This document shows, piece after piece, positions 51,690-62,410 of a DNA stretch of 64,000 bases (its first letter is position 1; each line of letters begins with the position of its first letter). The stretch is taken from positions 12,903,913-12,967,912 of the forward strand of contig NC_061783.1 in assembly GCF_022458985.1 (NCBI RefSeq). Reading direction: 5' to 3'. The position numbers were made by a program, and so were the translations under genes. Source of the stretch: Mugil cephalus (taxonomy: Eukaryota; Chordata; Actinopteri; Mugiliformes; Mugilidae). The notes beneath the pieces were generated by a model. That model was not told the origin of the DNA. It ran no database searches and worked only from the letters and a program-made list of their open reading frames with translations.

Positions 51690-52160
51690 CTCTGCTTTTT
51701 GGTCTACAGCCACATTTCCACCTGCACCTTTCCCAAAGAACTAGGAACCTGTGGAGGAACTAAGCGGGCCACAGGAATCACGGTCCAAATGAAGTTCCAG
51801 GGACATTATTTAACCAAAAGTCACTGCTTGGATGGTAGCACTTTCACTGCTTAAGCGTAGGAATTTTGTAGGTGGCGCCAGCCCGATAGCTCACAAAATC
51901 TGTTTGCTAGCTTTGCATTTGAGATTGGAATCCACCTGTGTTGAATCAGTGACCCCCATTTGCGAAGCGACAATGGGCTTGACACTTTAGTTGTTGTGTA
52001 GCCAAAAGTGACATGGAGAATAATAATAATTTGTTAAATTTCTGAAGGTTTGTGGCGAAAAAAGCACACACTAACAACGGCCTGAGGAAACCTTTTAGTT
52101 CCTTGGAAAAAGTTCCTGGAACTTAAACTTCTTTGGGCAGAAACAAGGTTAAGGTGCAGC
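51690..52160. repeat. Possible non-autonomous element with degenerate inverted ends
   Basis: The left end (CCTGCACCTTTCCCAAAGAACTAGGAACC...) resembles the reverse complement of the right end (TTCCTGGAACTTAAACTTCTTTGGGCAG...AAGGTGCAG). AGTTCC/GGAACT motifs recur at both. A related GTTCTGGGAACT motif occurs near 32260. The match is imperfect and read by eye. Confidence 0.3.
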
Positions 52161-53147
52161 GGTCCTGATTGAATAAAACTCCACACAGGCATCGATCTCG
52201 CCTTCAGTCTTGGCCCTTTTTGCTTCTCACTGATCTCGCCGTCTTACGTATAACAGCTGCACGTACCCGGACTCGTCTTCATGCAAATTCCTGCATTAGC
52301 AGCAGGCTATGAATACTCTGAAGTTAAAATAGTCCTCAGAGCATCTGCCACGCTGCTGTCCCTTTACTTTCGGCAATCGCCCGCATGGAGTGACTGAAAT
52401 TTAGCCAATAACACAGACTTCTGACCCTCCTGACACGTGCACGTTAAAGGCGCACAAAGCCTGACAGCTACTTTCTGTAAAACACAATATAATGACAGAA
52501 AGAGTTCAGAGGTTTTAAACGCTCAAGGCCAGCGCTCAACACGCTTCTGTTAACTAGTTTTGCCGTGGAGGTGGCCATTCACTGCCTTCTTCTCGAAAAA
52601 CAACCCATCAATGTTTAGCGGTAAGACGAGGAAGTGCAGCGAATGCAAAGGGAAGCTAAAACAAAGGGCAATCTGTGTTTGCTGAAGTGAATGTCGACTT
52701 CTGTGAAAGCCAGACTGCTGCTGCTGCTGCTGGGTTAATGCTCTGCCAACATATTCAACAACATCAACTGAAGGGGTGGAGGGGGGTGGGTGCTGTCGGT
52801 GGCATTCGACTCTGTTTGCCCATGTGTGTGTGACTAAGAGAGAAACGGGGGAGAAAAGAGAGAACTGGAGGAGAACTGACAGAGTGTGAAAGGGGATGTT
52901 TATTTATTTGGCAGGTGAGCGTAGGGGAAATTGCTATTCACGATTACGGAGAAGGATGGTCGTAGCATAGCGGTCGCGCTTCTGCCTCGTCTGCATGGTA
53001 CGACTATGTGTGTTTGTTCATGCGTGCCAGCTTTAAGCTACGCAAGGGGGGAGGCTGTACATGTCAGTGTCAATAAGGACGGCTGTTTATAAAAGTCTGA
53101 GGGTGTCCCGGAGGGTCCGCACACATGACCATCTACATACACATATG

Positions 53148-53172
53148 TTGTGTGTGTGTGTGTGTGTGTGTG
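53148..53172. repeat. (TG)12 microsatellite
   Basis: Uninterrupted TG run. Confidence 0.9.
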
Positions 53173-53515
53173 AACGACGGCATGATTCTGTGTGGAAAAA
53201 AAAAAATCTGCTTGCCACTTCATTAGGTACACTTGTGCAAACAACTGCATTCCAAAATAACAGCCCTGTCACTGTTTACGAGAGTCTCAGGATGTCCAGA
53301 GGGCTGTGCAGCAACCACACACATGACACATCCACACACATGACACATGGACCAAAACCGCTGAAGCACAATCGCATCTAAACAACGTGTCTTGAGGTTT
53401 TGAAGATCAGACAGTTTCCCACAAATGACCCATGAAAGAGGCGATCACATGGCCAAAAAAAAACATTCTGTGCATGTCAACGATGAGACAAACACATTAG
53501 TGTTCACACTCCATA

Positions 53516-53937
53516 CACCGATCAGGTGTAACATTACGACCACCTTCCCTAATGTTGTGCAGGTCTCCAAAACAGCTGTGACTCATCAAAGAACGGACCT
53601 TCTGTGGCGTCTGGCAACAGGATGTTGTTAGTGGGGGTCTTTAGGTCCCATGCGCTGAGGGGAGGGGCCACTGTGGATTAGGCTGCTTCCAGGTCATCCT
53701 ACAGACACTTGATCAGTCTAGTGAAATGTTTTTTAGTTGCTCCTAAACCGTTTTTGTGCCTGTCATCGCTATGGGGTGGGGTGGGGTGGCTGCTCTGGTT
53801 TAGGTGGGTGGCACATGTCTAGGCAACATCCACAGGAATGCCAGGTCCAAAGGTTTCCCAGCAGAACGAATAGTCAACATATGGCCAATGCTATTTTCTT
53901 CTCCTGTCAGTGGTCATAATGTTATGACTGATTGGTG
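53516..53937 (-). mobile_element. Tc1/mariner-type non-autonomous copy with both ends
   Basis: Terminal inverted repeats of about 28 bp: CACCGATCAGGTGTAACATT... at the left, and the reverse complement of ...CATAATGTTATGACTGATTGGTG at the right. The 420-bp interior parallels the copies at 17831-18124 and 23820-24170 and corresponds to a deleted, frameshifted transposase on the minus strand. Confidence 0.8.
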
Positions 53938-54608
53938 AATATACATTCGTATAGTTCAACAGAACTGCGTACTACATCCTTCAAAACGACCATGAAGCTG
54001 AATTATATAATTTCTTCTTCTGTTTCAACATAAACCGAACACGATAACAGTCATGAAGGGTTTAGGGTTCACCGCAGGATAGCAGAATTGTTGTCACGGG
54101 TGGACCTAATGTTTTGGCAAGACTGCGCATACAACTAATGCCATGGGAATGCTAAGGTGACATGGAAGCATGAAACTGAGTCTGCGGCAGACTAAAAGAT
54201 TAAAGGAAACGGACCTGAGAATAATAATAATTTAAAAAATAATAATAAATTAAAAAAAAACTCCCAGCCACTTTTAAACCAGACCAAACGAAGATGAGTC
54301 ACGACGGATTAGTCCGAGAGCCTTCCACCGTTTTAATATTAACAGGAAAAACAACACGTTCCGTGGAGGGCAACAAGTCCTTGTGTCAGCCTGACTGACA
54401 CCGCTCCTCGAATCAGGCTCCTCCGCCACACACAGACCACCGAGGCTGCCGCAGTAACAAACTCCTATTTGCTGTCAGGGAAGTTTCACGACGCAATACG
54501 CGAAAGATGCACGCGAGCGCAACACGCACGGAATCTCGCCGCGGAGCAGATGAATAAGAAAACAACTTTTGCGCGCAGAAGTGTGAAGATGTGAGCGAGG
54601 GCACTCAC

Positions 54609-54920
54609 CGGAGAAAGAGAGGTCTGTCCAGAATTCAGCATTCAGCGGCTGGCTGCATTGAGAGTGGTTGGGTTTCTTCTTCTTCTTCTTCTTCTTCTTC
54701 TTTTTCTTCTTCTTCTTCTCCTTTTTCTTCTAGATTAAAGATGTAACGCGGAGCGATGCGACTCTTTCTTCAGCCCTGCGCGCATTTCAGTCCATGAGAG
54801 AGACACGGACCTATTCACATTCACTTCTGTCTGCTGCTCCGCTCTGTGCGCCGCCAGGACTCTCTCTGCTGGACCGGGAGGCGGAGAGCAGCCGCGCACA
54901 GATTCATGGGAAACGTAGTC
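54609..54920 (-). promoter_or_regulatory. pag1: Candidate pag1 first (non-coding) exon and promoter
   Basis: CpG-rich region with a good minus-strand donor, TTTCTCCG|GTGAGT, ending the exon at 54609. A ZNF143-type motif (ACTACGTTTCCCA on the minus strand, 54907-54919) marks the likely core promoter. The exon would include the (GAA)n tract at 54673-54731. The upstream limit is uncertain. Assignment to pag1 rests on strand, position upstream of all pag1 exons and the absence of another minus-strand gene. Confidence 0.55.
54673..54731. repeat. (TTC)n tract, (GAA)n on the pag1 strand
   Basis: About 59 bp of imperfect TTC repeats with a few T expansions, inside the proposed pag1 first exon. Confidence 0.9.
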
Positions 54921-54971
54921 AGCCGTCGCTCTGCCTCCTCTGACTCCGGGTATAGTTTTAACTGATGCTGT

Positions 54972-55320
54972 GTCACTTCTTAAAAGAAAAAACAACAACA
55001 ACAACTCAACTGCAGATTGCGTCTTCGTATCCACGAATAGCTGCGACGATGGGGATTACAAGGCATTATGGGAAATGTTGTCAAACTTAATCTGGTCTTT
55101 GGCAGCTGTTCGTCCATTTCCACGTCCACTTTATTACTTCCAGTGTGACATACTGTACACCATATGATGTAGGTCACTTTTGCGAACGGTTCAACTACAG
55201 ATTATGTCTTCGTATGCTCAAATAGTTACATAAAAGAGCACTGCAGGGCATTGTGGGAAATGTTAGAGTTAATCTCTATCATTTTAATACATCCAATGTG
55301 ACATAAGGTACATTATGGTA
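54972..55320. repeat. Degenerate tandem duplication, period 185 bp
   Basis: CTCAACTGCAGATTGCGTCT at about 55006 recurs as TTCAACTACAGATTATGTCT at about 55191. GGCATTATGGGAAATGTTGT at 55062 recurs as GGCATTGTGGGAAATGTTAG at 55247. Both offsets are 185 bp. The copies have drifted and the second is shorter at its right end. Confidence 0.75.
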
Positions 55321-57885
55321 AAAAAAAAACAGACAAATGTGGCTTGTTTACTTGCTCACGGAATAACTATACTATAAATAAAGCATTTATTTGATTTGAT
55401 ATGTATCTAATCTTACAACATCTACTCACGTGAGTACCTGTACATGTGCACTGATGAGTGTCATTTATTTGATTTGCAGGTGCTCTCCTCATTCGTGCAA
55501 GAGACACCGGAAGATTTCCATCTTCACACTTGTAGCTTTGTAGCTAGACCGCCCCGAGGCACGCCGCATAAAAAACGTGCTCACTGATTTACGACTCTTT
55601 GATTTATGAGTTCCATGTTGATCGAGGTTTGATATGTCGCAGAGAAGCAGAAGTAAGCCAAGAAACATGAGCCGCGGCTGTGGTTCTGTTTCACTCTTTC
55701 AGTTATTTTTGCCGACGTTGGTGTGATATTGTGTTATTAATACCCCTGGAAACGCCCTCGAGATTCCCAGGAGCTCCTGAGACACACCTGGAAGAGTGAA
55801 CATAATGGTTACAGTAATACCAAAGTGCCACTTCCTCGCTCTCCGGGAGGAAGCGCCTTTTGTCTGGAAGTGAATTTTCTGGTATATCCAAAAAGAAACC
55901 TTTATGAGGCGGTGACTCACGCAAGACTCCTTATTCATAATATCGCAGCTAATGCACTCTATATTCAGAGCATTACAAAAAGTGTGAATACCAATGCTGT
56001 GACACGCTAAACCATGTTAGCAGTACAAGGCGTGACCTCAAATGTCAGAAACAACAACGACAGAACTAGTAGTGCTGATGTTTTTAAAGGAGGGTACAGG
56101 CAGAACATCCTAAACAACGCTGCTTCCTTTTAAGACCATTTTATAACTTATTATTGTGGTCAGGCAGAGACCTTGATGGATGAATTTCTGCACCGAGACA
56201 ATACCTTTTTTTTTTCTCCCCCTTTGAGGTCAGCCGTCCCCTTGAGCATTCATTGTTTTCTGAGCGCTCTCTCCCCGCCTCCCTCACTGCTCCGCATACG
56301 GCACGGCCCTTACAGCCACTTATAAAGCATGTTGTGCGTATGTGGTGTGTTCGTGTGGGGTGTGTATAGGAAATGCTTCTGTCTCTGAGTGGCCTAAATA
56401 TAGAGCCCCCTGTCTCCACTGTCCAACTGTCACAGGCCCGGGTCACGGTGTCGTTCAGGAAAGAGACTGGAGGCCTGTTAAAGTTAGGATAAATTGTACT
56501 GGCTTGGGTGTTCAGATCTGATAACACATTAACACAGCCCTGAAAACAGTGCGCCTATAAATACCCTGCTATAGCGAAGAGAGGTCAAAGAAGTGCAAAC
56601 GCAGTAGCAGAGTTTAGCCCAGAAGGGTTAGATAAGGTGATTAGCATGCAATGTATTTCCTCTTTTTTCAAAACAAGTCGTTTACGGGCACAGCGACAGA
56701 AATCTGAACACTAGAAAAAGTAATCGTCAGTTTACTGAGAAGATGATATGTAAGCACAATAATTCAAAAGGCTTGTTTTGATATGCGCCGACCCCTTCCA
56801 CTAATGTAAGACACTTGCATATTTCATGCAGTGATTAAATTTGACTTAATCCAAAGCTTTTTGCACCCTTTGACCCTTTTCATCCGCTGAATTCAGGGAG
56901 CGGTGTTAGCAAGAGGCCTTTTCCCATTCTCCTTGTCTATTTGATTATGAGATGTGTCAGTTTGATTGTCTGTTTGGAGAGCAGCACCTCCTTTATTGAC
57001 TTAGTTCCTAACAGACCTCCTCCCCCAATTCTTCCCCTTAATGTAATTTGGTCCCTTGGCTTAGTGCTGTTTGCCGTTAAAAGATGACACAATCGGTTTT
57101 CTTCTAGATGTCGCTGTTTACGTACTATAGTTCTAATTGTGTCTACCGAGGATATGCTAATTATGGTGAGGTCATTGGGTTATTACAAATGCTGCTATTA
57201 TTAAATGTGCAGCAGCCCTGATAAAGTAACAGCAATGTCTTGTAATCAACAGTCAAGAAGGAAGTTCACAGCAATGGCAAGGTCAGCAGAAATACTGAAA
57301 GGGCAACTGTCAATGATTTTAAGGAGTATAACGAAGGAATGCGCTGTTGCTTTGTCTCCATGAGCCAGAGAATGATTTAAAGTGGAGGTTTCACTCTAAA
57401 TATATGAAATACCTCCAGTGTGAACATATCATTAGCCTAAAAGCACAATTGCCTAAGTCATGTTTGAATGTTGTTTTAGCAAGCACATTGGTATTTTTAT
57501 TGATGTTGTAACAATAAGTCAAAAAATAACTTAGGCAATTATGCCATTAATCTAACAATATGTAACATTAGTTAGTTATTTCTTTATTTCAAACATTTAA
57601 AAAAAAAACAGAACAACAAAAATAATCATATAGAAACATAAATAACTAGTAATAAATAGTAAATGAGTAAATAAATGAAGAATAAAATTGTGACCAATCA
57701 AATCCATACATTAAATCCATACATTAAATAGGTTATAACCACTTCAATAAAATCCACTTCTTATTTATGATATATTATATATTTGTTAGCAAGTGATATT
57801 TTATCAAATACATTTGTATTTATATTTTTATATGCCCCAAGCCGCAGACTAACTCTAGCGGGTTCTTTATCCTCTGGCGCCCTCT
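55321..57885. other. Intergenic region between pag1 and mrpl53
   Basis: Head-to-head spacer between the proposed pag1 promoter (minus) and mrpl53 (plus). No exon recognised. The part from about 57480 to 57840 is very AT-rich, with a 15-bp direct repeat (AATCCATACATTAAA) near 57710. Confidence 0.6.
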
Positions 57886-57897
57886 AGCGGATCAAAC

Positions 57898-57945
57898 GGG
57901 TCACCTCCCACTTCCGGCGGGGTCAGAGGTCACCAAACAGAAAAC
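57898..57945 (+). promoter_or_regulatory. mrpl53 core promoter
   Basis: Contains an ETS-type motif CACTTCCGG (about 57908-57916), common in promoters of mitochondrial protein genes. A direct repeat of nuclear-receptor half-sites with one-base spacing, GGGTCA-G-AGGTCA (57920-57932), lies 14 bases before the ATG. No TATA box. The functional role is inferred from motifs alone. Confidence 0.55.
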
Positions 57946-58040
57946 ATGGCGGCTCCCAGTAAAGCAACCTACGTGTTGAAGGCTGTGAAGAAAATAGCGA
58001 TCCAGTTTTGTCCCTTCGAGCCCAATATCCGTTCCACACG
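57946..58040 (+). CDS. mrpl53: mrpl53 exon 1
   Basis: ATG in context AACATGG (A at -3, G at +4); donor ACACG|GTAAGA. 31 codons plus two bases of the Arg codon. Confidence 0.95.
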
Positions 58041-61000
58041 GTAAGAAGTGCCCGTGAAAAGCTGCTGCTGCGTGGGGGATTGATTTTGCCTCGCTGGACT
58101 GTGGATAAAAGTCGCAGTTTGAGAGTGTCACCACTGGAAGACAGGTTCATCCTTGAAGTCCTGCTCTGTGCTATGCTAACACTAAAAGACGTGTTTAGTC
58201 TTAAAGGCTTTCTTTTCGGGTAGAACTTTAAACATAGGCTGTAAATAGGTTGGTAAAAGTAGTTTAAAATAGTGATGTTGAGCTATTGTACGTGTGAATT
58301 ATTAATTTATTAGGCGTGTTTGTCACCAAGAAGAATCATAATGCTAAAACTCCTTTCTCTCAAAGGTGCAGCAAAACTAGTATGAGTCAACTATATAATA
58401 AGTGAAAACTCGTATTATTCAGTCTACAATAGAAATGATTTAAATTTTGGTAAAAGCTGTGGTCCTTAGACTATTCCATATATAATGAACTTTACAGATG
58501 TACACTGATCTGTCATAACATTATGACCAACTGGTCAAGTTAATAGCTCTAAATAGCTGTTGTTAGAAGCAGTAGATATGGACAAGTGGAAGGATGACTG
58601 ATGTTGAGAAGATGTTGATGGCTAGAAGGCTGGGTCATTTGCATTTCCAAAACTGCAGCTCATTCAGGGAGTAACCGGACTACACTGTCAGTGCATATTG
58701 AAAAGTAAACCAAGGAAGATTAAAGTTGTGAACTAGTCACAGGGTCAAGGCTGAAACCTTTGATCCTGTTTCTGATAGGAAGGTGTCAGAACCCACTGGG
58801 TGTCACAGTTTGTTTTGCGTGTGGCTGCATTTAGCTGCAGACCGGTCAGAGTGCCCATGCTGACCTCTGTCCGCTGCAGAGAGTGCCTGCAATGAGCACG
58901 AGCAATGGCCGAGTGAACGCATGCGGCTTTACTGGGGATGCAAGACGCAACATTCAGGTGGTGGTACTGTACGCGTCAAAGTATCAGCCACATAAATGCC
59001 ACCACTCAGCTTTCCCACAAGTACACATATTATAGTGTAATGAGTTCATCAGTGTTATTCGTGGTTGGTGGTTTTAATGCTGTGGCTGAACACTGTATAT
59101 GCCTTACTGTTATTTATATAGCTCTATGCATGTGCACGTTGCTGCTTAGTGCACTTCTGGTTAGATGCTAAACTGGTACATTTGATTGTGTCAATACTCT
59201 GCAATGTACCATAAAGGTTCATTAAATAAACCTTTATGGTTAGGATTGCATTTCAGATAATAGGACACAATAACTGCTCACATTCAATAGATTGAAATAA
59301 AGTTTATTTCTTCTATTCTTCTATTAAATGTGAGCAGTCATTGTGTCCTATTATCTGAAATGCAATCCTTTCCTCGCCTAGTACTCAATTTAAGTATGAC
59401 TCAAATAAATAAATGGTTTACTTTATACCCATGTGGCTGCTACGTACAGAGGAACTCACATTTATTGTCAGAATTAAGTATAGCAGCAAAAGAAATATAA
59501 AGCGTATCAGCAAATGTACTCACTGCCCTTCAGCGCTGTAATGTAATAAGTCTGAAACGTGCTTCGTTTCTTGCTCCGCAGTGAGTTCCTGGCCGTGGTG
59601 GCCTCAGAGAAGGTCCGGTCTACCAACATGAACTGTGAGGTGATACCCGTGGTGAAACACGACAAGTCTGAACCTGTAGTGGATATTACTTATGGTAAGA
59701 GTCATCCGAACACTTTCAACTGTGTGGGAGAGGATATTAAACTGTGCGGACAATGTGATTATGTGCATTTTAATCCACGCCTATTTTCTTAATTTATGGA
59801 AGATCGTTGTTGTCTAATATTAAATAGTTGAATTAAATAGCACAGAAGGCTCCATATAGTTTTGAAGGAGGTTTAGTGAATTAAAGTGAAAAAGTATTAT
59901 ATTAGTGAACCAAAGGGCCATCGCACAGCATAAGAGAAAGACGATTTGTTTACTTATTTTTCATTTTCCCACAGTCACAAAGTAATAAATGCATTAAAAC
60001 AGACCTTTTTATGTACTTGGGCTTGTCTGAACTTACAGCAAATGGCAATAGGAGTCCCTCTCGTCTCTGTTGTTGAGCGTCTATGGGATTAAATAACATA
60101 CACGTGACCCCATAGGCATCCAGGAAAAGCAAGTAAACTAAGGGGGAGCATTTTTTTCTAAGCTTTGTCTCAGAGGAGACCCACGGTCTCAGACTTTAAA
60201 GCAAAGTATTCACATGCAAAAGGTCTGGTGTCTGTTGAAGTTAAAGAAGCACAAATTACATATTCATCATGAAGAAGCGTGTCTGTTCCTGTTAACGTGA
60301 CTATTTTATATTGGACAGAAGTATTACTACAGTAGACTTGAGCAGCCAGCTGATGAACTGTAGTGGCAGCAGACAAAATGAATTTTTTCCTTCCTAAAAC
60401 ACAAAACGCTTAAACGAACATTTTATCTTAAGGGAACTGAAGCTGTTACATTGATCTATGTTTTCTTCAAAGACAAACTTCATTGACAAAAACAACAACT
60501 TTACCTCACAGAACAGAACAGGTTACTTGTGTGCCACTACCACTTTGGTGTGCGTACACATTGGTTAACACCTGAATTAATGTGTTTAAACCAGCGTGTC
60601 CCATAAAAAGGTAAAACGACTACAACGTTGATTGATTATCTTATGTGTGTCTTAGTTAAAGTGGCTAAATTTTTTGCTGCTGACTCCATCCACTGCATTT
60701 CATTGCTTGGACTCCCCCTTTTAACCGCGAAATGAGCAAACGTCGCTATAAATGCAGCACAGCATCTGTCACGTTTGACTCAACATCATGTGACCCGCTC
60801 TTGGAGTTTCATGCTGATGCGTTTGAGCGTCACTCGCACACAGTGAGTCAAATGGTGGCCAAATGTAAAAATGTCTCCTGCAGGTCAGCAGAACAATGAA
60901 CCAATGAACCCCATTGTGTGTCGCTTGACTTTTGCTCTGAGTTAACTTTTGAACAGTTTACTGTACTCCTGCGTCACCTCACCGTGTCTTTGTTTTACCA

Positions 61001-61122
61001 CAGTGGATGGACAGAGGCTCGTCATGAAGGGAGCAAAGTTGACCAGCCGCGAGATGCTGAGCGCGTTTCAGTCACTCTGCAAAGCCAAGGACCCACAGGC
61101 AAAATCTGCAGCGAAAAACTGA
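57946..61122 (+). CDS. mrpl53: mrpl53: mitochondrial large-subunit ribosomal protein mL53
   Basis: Three exons, 57946-58040, 59582-59694 and 61004-61122, joining in frame to 108 residues (human 112). The protein begins [32 protein letters not shown] matches human FCPFEKNVESTR. Exon 2 contains [14 protein letters not shown] (human [14 protein letters not shown]) and [11 protein letters not shown]. Exon 3 contains [21 protein letters not shown] (human [21 protein letters not shown]). It is a component of the mitochondrial 39S subunit, nuclear-encoded, with a thioredoxin-like fold known for the family. All splice sites are GT-AG. It is the only gene here outside the ZNF704-PAG1-FABP synteny block. 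Confidence 0.96.
58501..59096 (+). mobile_element. Tc1/mariner-type relic with transposase N-terminal remnant
   Basis: The left terminal repeat TACACTGATCTGTCATAACA pairs imperfectly with the reverse complement of the right end (TTTTAATGCTGTGGCTGAACACTGTA). The plus-strand interior resembles the N-terminal half of a Tc1-like transposase gene (around GGGTCATTTGCATTTCCAAA and GCTGCAGACCGGTCAGAGTG), with stops and frameshifts. It is more divergent at the termini than the 53516 copy. Confidence 0.75.
59208..59240. repeat. Perfect 12-bp hairpin
   Basis: ACCATAAAGGTT (59208-59219) and its exact reverse complement AACCTTTATGGT (59229-59240), with a 9-nt loop. Confidence 0.9.
59243..59368. repeat. 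Long inverted repeat, 42-nt arms
   Basis: Arms 59243-59284 (begins GGATTGCATTTCAGATAATA) and 59327-59368 are reverse complements with one mismatch. The 42-nt spacer itself holds a small palindrome (GAAATAAA/TTTATTTC). It may be a small fold-back element. Confidence 0.9.
59582..59694 (+). CDS. mrpl53: mrpl53 exon 2
   Basis: Acceptor TTGCTCCGCAG, donor TTATG|GTAAGA; 113 bp. It encodes [17 protein letters not shown] and [20 protein letters not shown]. Confidence 0.95.
59695..61003 (+). other. mrpl53 intron 2
   Basis: 1.3 kb. No exon, RNA gene or repeat element recognised. Confidence 0.7.
61004..61122 (+). CDS. mrpl53: mrpl53 exon 3 with stop
   Basis: Acceptor TACCACAG; 119 bp ending AAAAACTGA. 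It encodes [18 protein letters not shown] and a lysine-rich C-terminus ([13 protein letters not shown]). Confidence 0.95.
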
Positions 61123-61184
61123 CCCTGTTCCTGTCTAATGCTCAATCTATTTGTATTTATCTGTGTATATTGTTGGACCTGTAC

Positions 61185-61190
61185 AATAAA
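61185..61190 (+). terminator. mrpl53 poly(A) signal
   Basis: AATAAA 63 bases after the stop codon, with a T/GT-rich stretch following at 61192-61215. Confidence 0.8.
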
Positions 61191-61215
61191 TCTGTTTCAC
61201 TGAACACTTGTGTTG

Positions 61216-62400
61216 CTTAAATGATCATGACACGGGTTCCTCCCTCAGCCACTCTTATATTTTCCACACTGAAGAGGTCAATTAAAGTGCTTTAACTGCT
61301 AAAAGAAAATGTGCTGTGATCAGTACAGGGTCAGAGTGTGTCCTTGCATAATGTGACATATTCCTGATAAAGGAGACCATTCCAGTGTTTGAGGGAACAT
61401 TATGCAAGCCCCAACCTTTGACACAGCAGACTGAAATGTAATTTGGCACAGAGTTATGGATGCAGGAAAAAACCTTTCACCCGGTCACAGATCTCTGAAA
61501 TCCTGCCTCCTCTGTTAGTTACCCTCTGTCCCACAGGCATCTGTAATGGAATGTTTTTTTTTTCTTTTTCATTGAAAGACCATTATTACATCCATTTTTC
61601 ACATAGTAAATATGTGTGTTTTTTATCATCTTTCCTGTTAAGGTGAAGTTTAACGTTCATCTTCTGAGCCAAAAATAAAAAGTATTCCATTAAAGTGACC
61701 AGCATAACGAAATCTTTTTTTTATTTATTCTATAAAATGAGATAAAAGACACCCCGGAGATGTCCTAGCAGTCTGTGTTTAGCACGTCTTGTATTAGAAC
61801 CGTTAAAAATGCTTGTTACGCATGCTTAATTAATTGCTGGTGCATTTAGTAATAAGATGAAAAATTAATAAGTCAATAAAATATTTATAGTAGTAACTAC
61901 AGATCTCTCTGAAAGTGTCTCAACATCAAAAACGTATTTTATGGCTTTTAATATTTCTAATAGTTTCAGATTTAGATCACCAAAGGGAAATTGCTTGATC
62001 ACAGTAGCTCAGTTGCACATAGAAAACAATTAGAATATGTATACACATATATATATATATATATATGGGTAAATAATAATCATGAAAAAATTGTATACAC
62101 AACAAATATACAAGATTTTTAATCCCTAATAAAGCTTTTAGTGACTTAACGAGAAGTAAATGATGATGAATGTTGATTAGCATTAATTCGCATTATATAT
62201 TAAATCTTAACAAAACAATTATCGTTTATCTTTGTTGGAATTAAATGCCGAATGTCCAGAGAAGTGTTAAATGTGATTATAAACAAGTGATGTGAACAAG
62301 TGACGGTTTTATCGATTACTCATTTAAAACCGATGAAAGATGCTAGGCGCTAGCAGCTGTGCGGGTTAGAGGCGGGATTGGAACGCTCTATTGTGTGACG
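61216..62400. other. Intergenic region between mrpl53 and fabp11
   Basis: About 1.2 kb, AT-rich, with a short (TA)n run at 62046-62066. No gene recognised. Confidence 0.7.
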
Positions 62401-62410
62401 TAGCGGGCTG

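Larger units (their letters stand above)
25231..54608 (-). other. Large pag1 first intron (about 29 kb)
   Basis: Inferred intron between the candidate CpG-rich first exon and the candidate 39-bp exon. No coding exon, tRNA or rRNA recognised. It holds a rearranged Tc1/mariner relic (26196-26790), a TTAA-flanked MITE (41162-41689), many microsatellites (25815-25846, 34325-34377, 38413-38483, 45935-45957, 47645-47678, 53148-53172), homopolymers, a C12 tract near 40551-40562, a fresh 23-bp tandem duplication (49386-49431), a possible inverted repeat (51690-52160) and another Tc1 copy (53516-53937). The longest open frame (27999-28793, minus) is low-complexity and not supported as a gene. Confidence 0.6.
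58041..59581 (+). other. mrpl53 intron 1
   Basis: 1.5 kb. It contains a Tc1/mariner relic (58501-59096) followed directly by a perfect 12-bp hairpin (59208-59240) and a long inverted repeat (59243-59368). The remainder is AT-rich with nothing recognised. Confidence 0.85.

Noticed and set aside
52950..53010. tRNA-like or tRNA-SINE-like motif (GTCGTAGCATAGCGGTCGCG...)
   Set aside because: Resembles a tRNA A-box region only loosely; no B box or cloverleaf could be drawn downstream.
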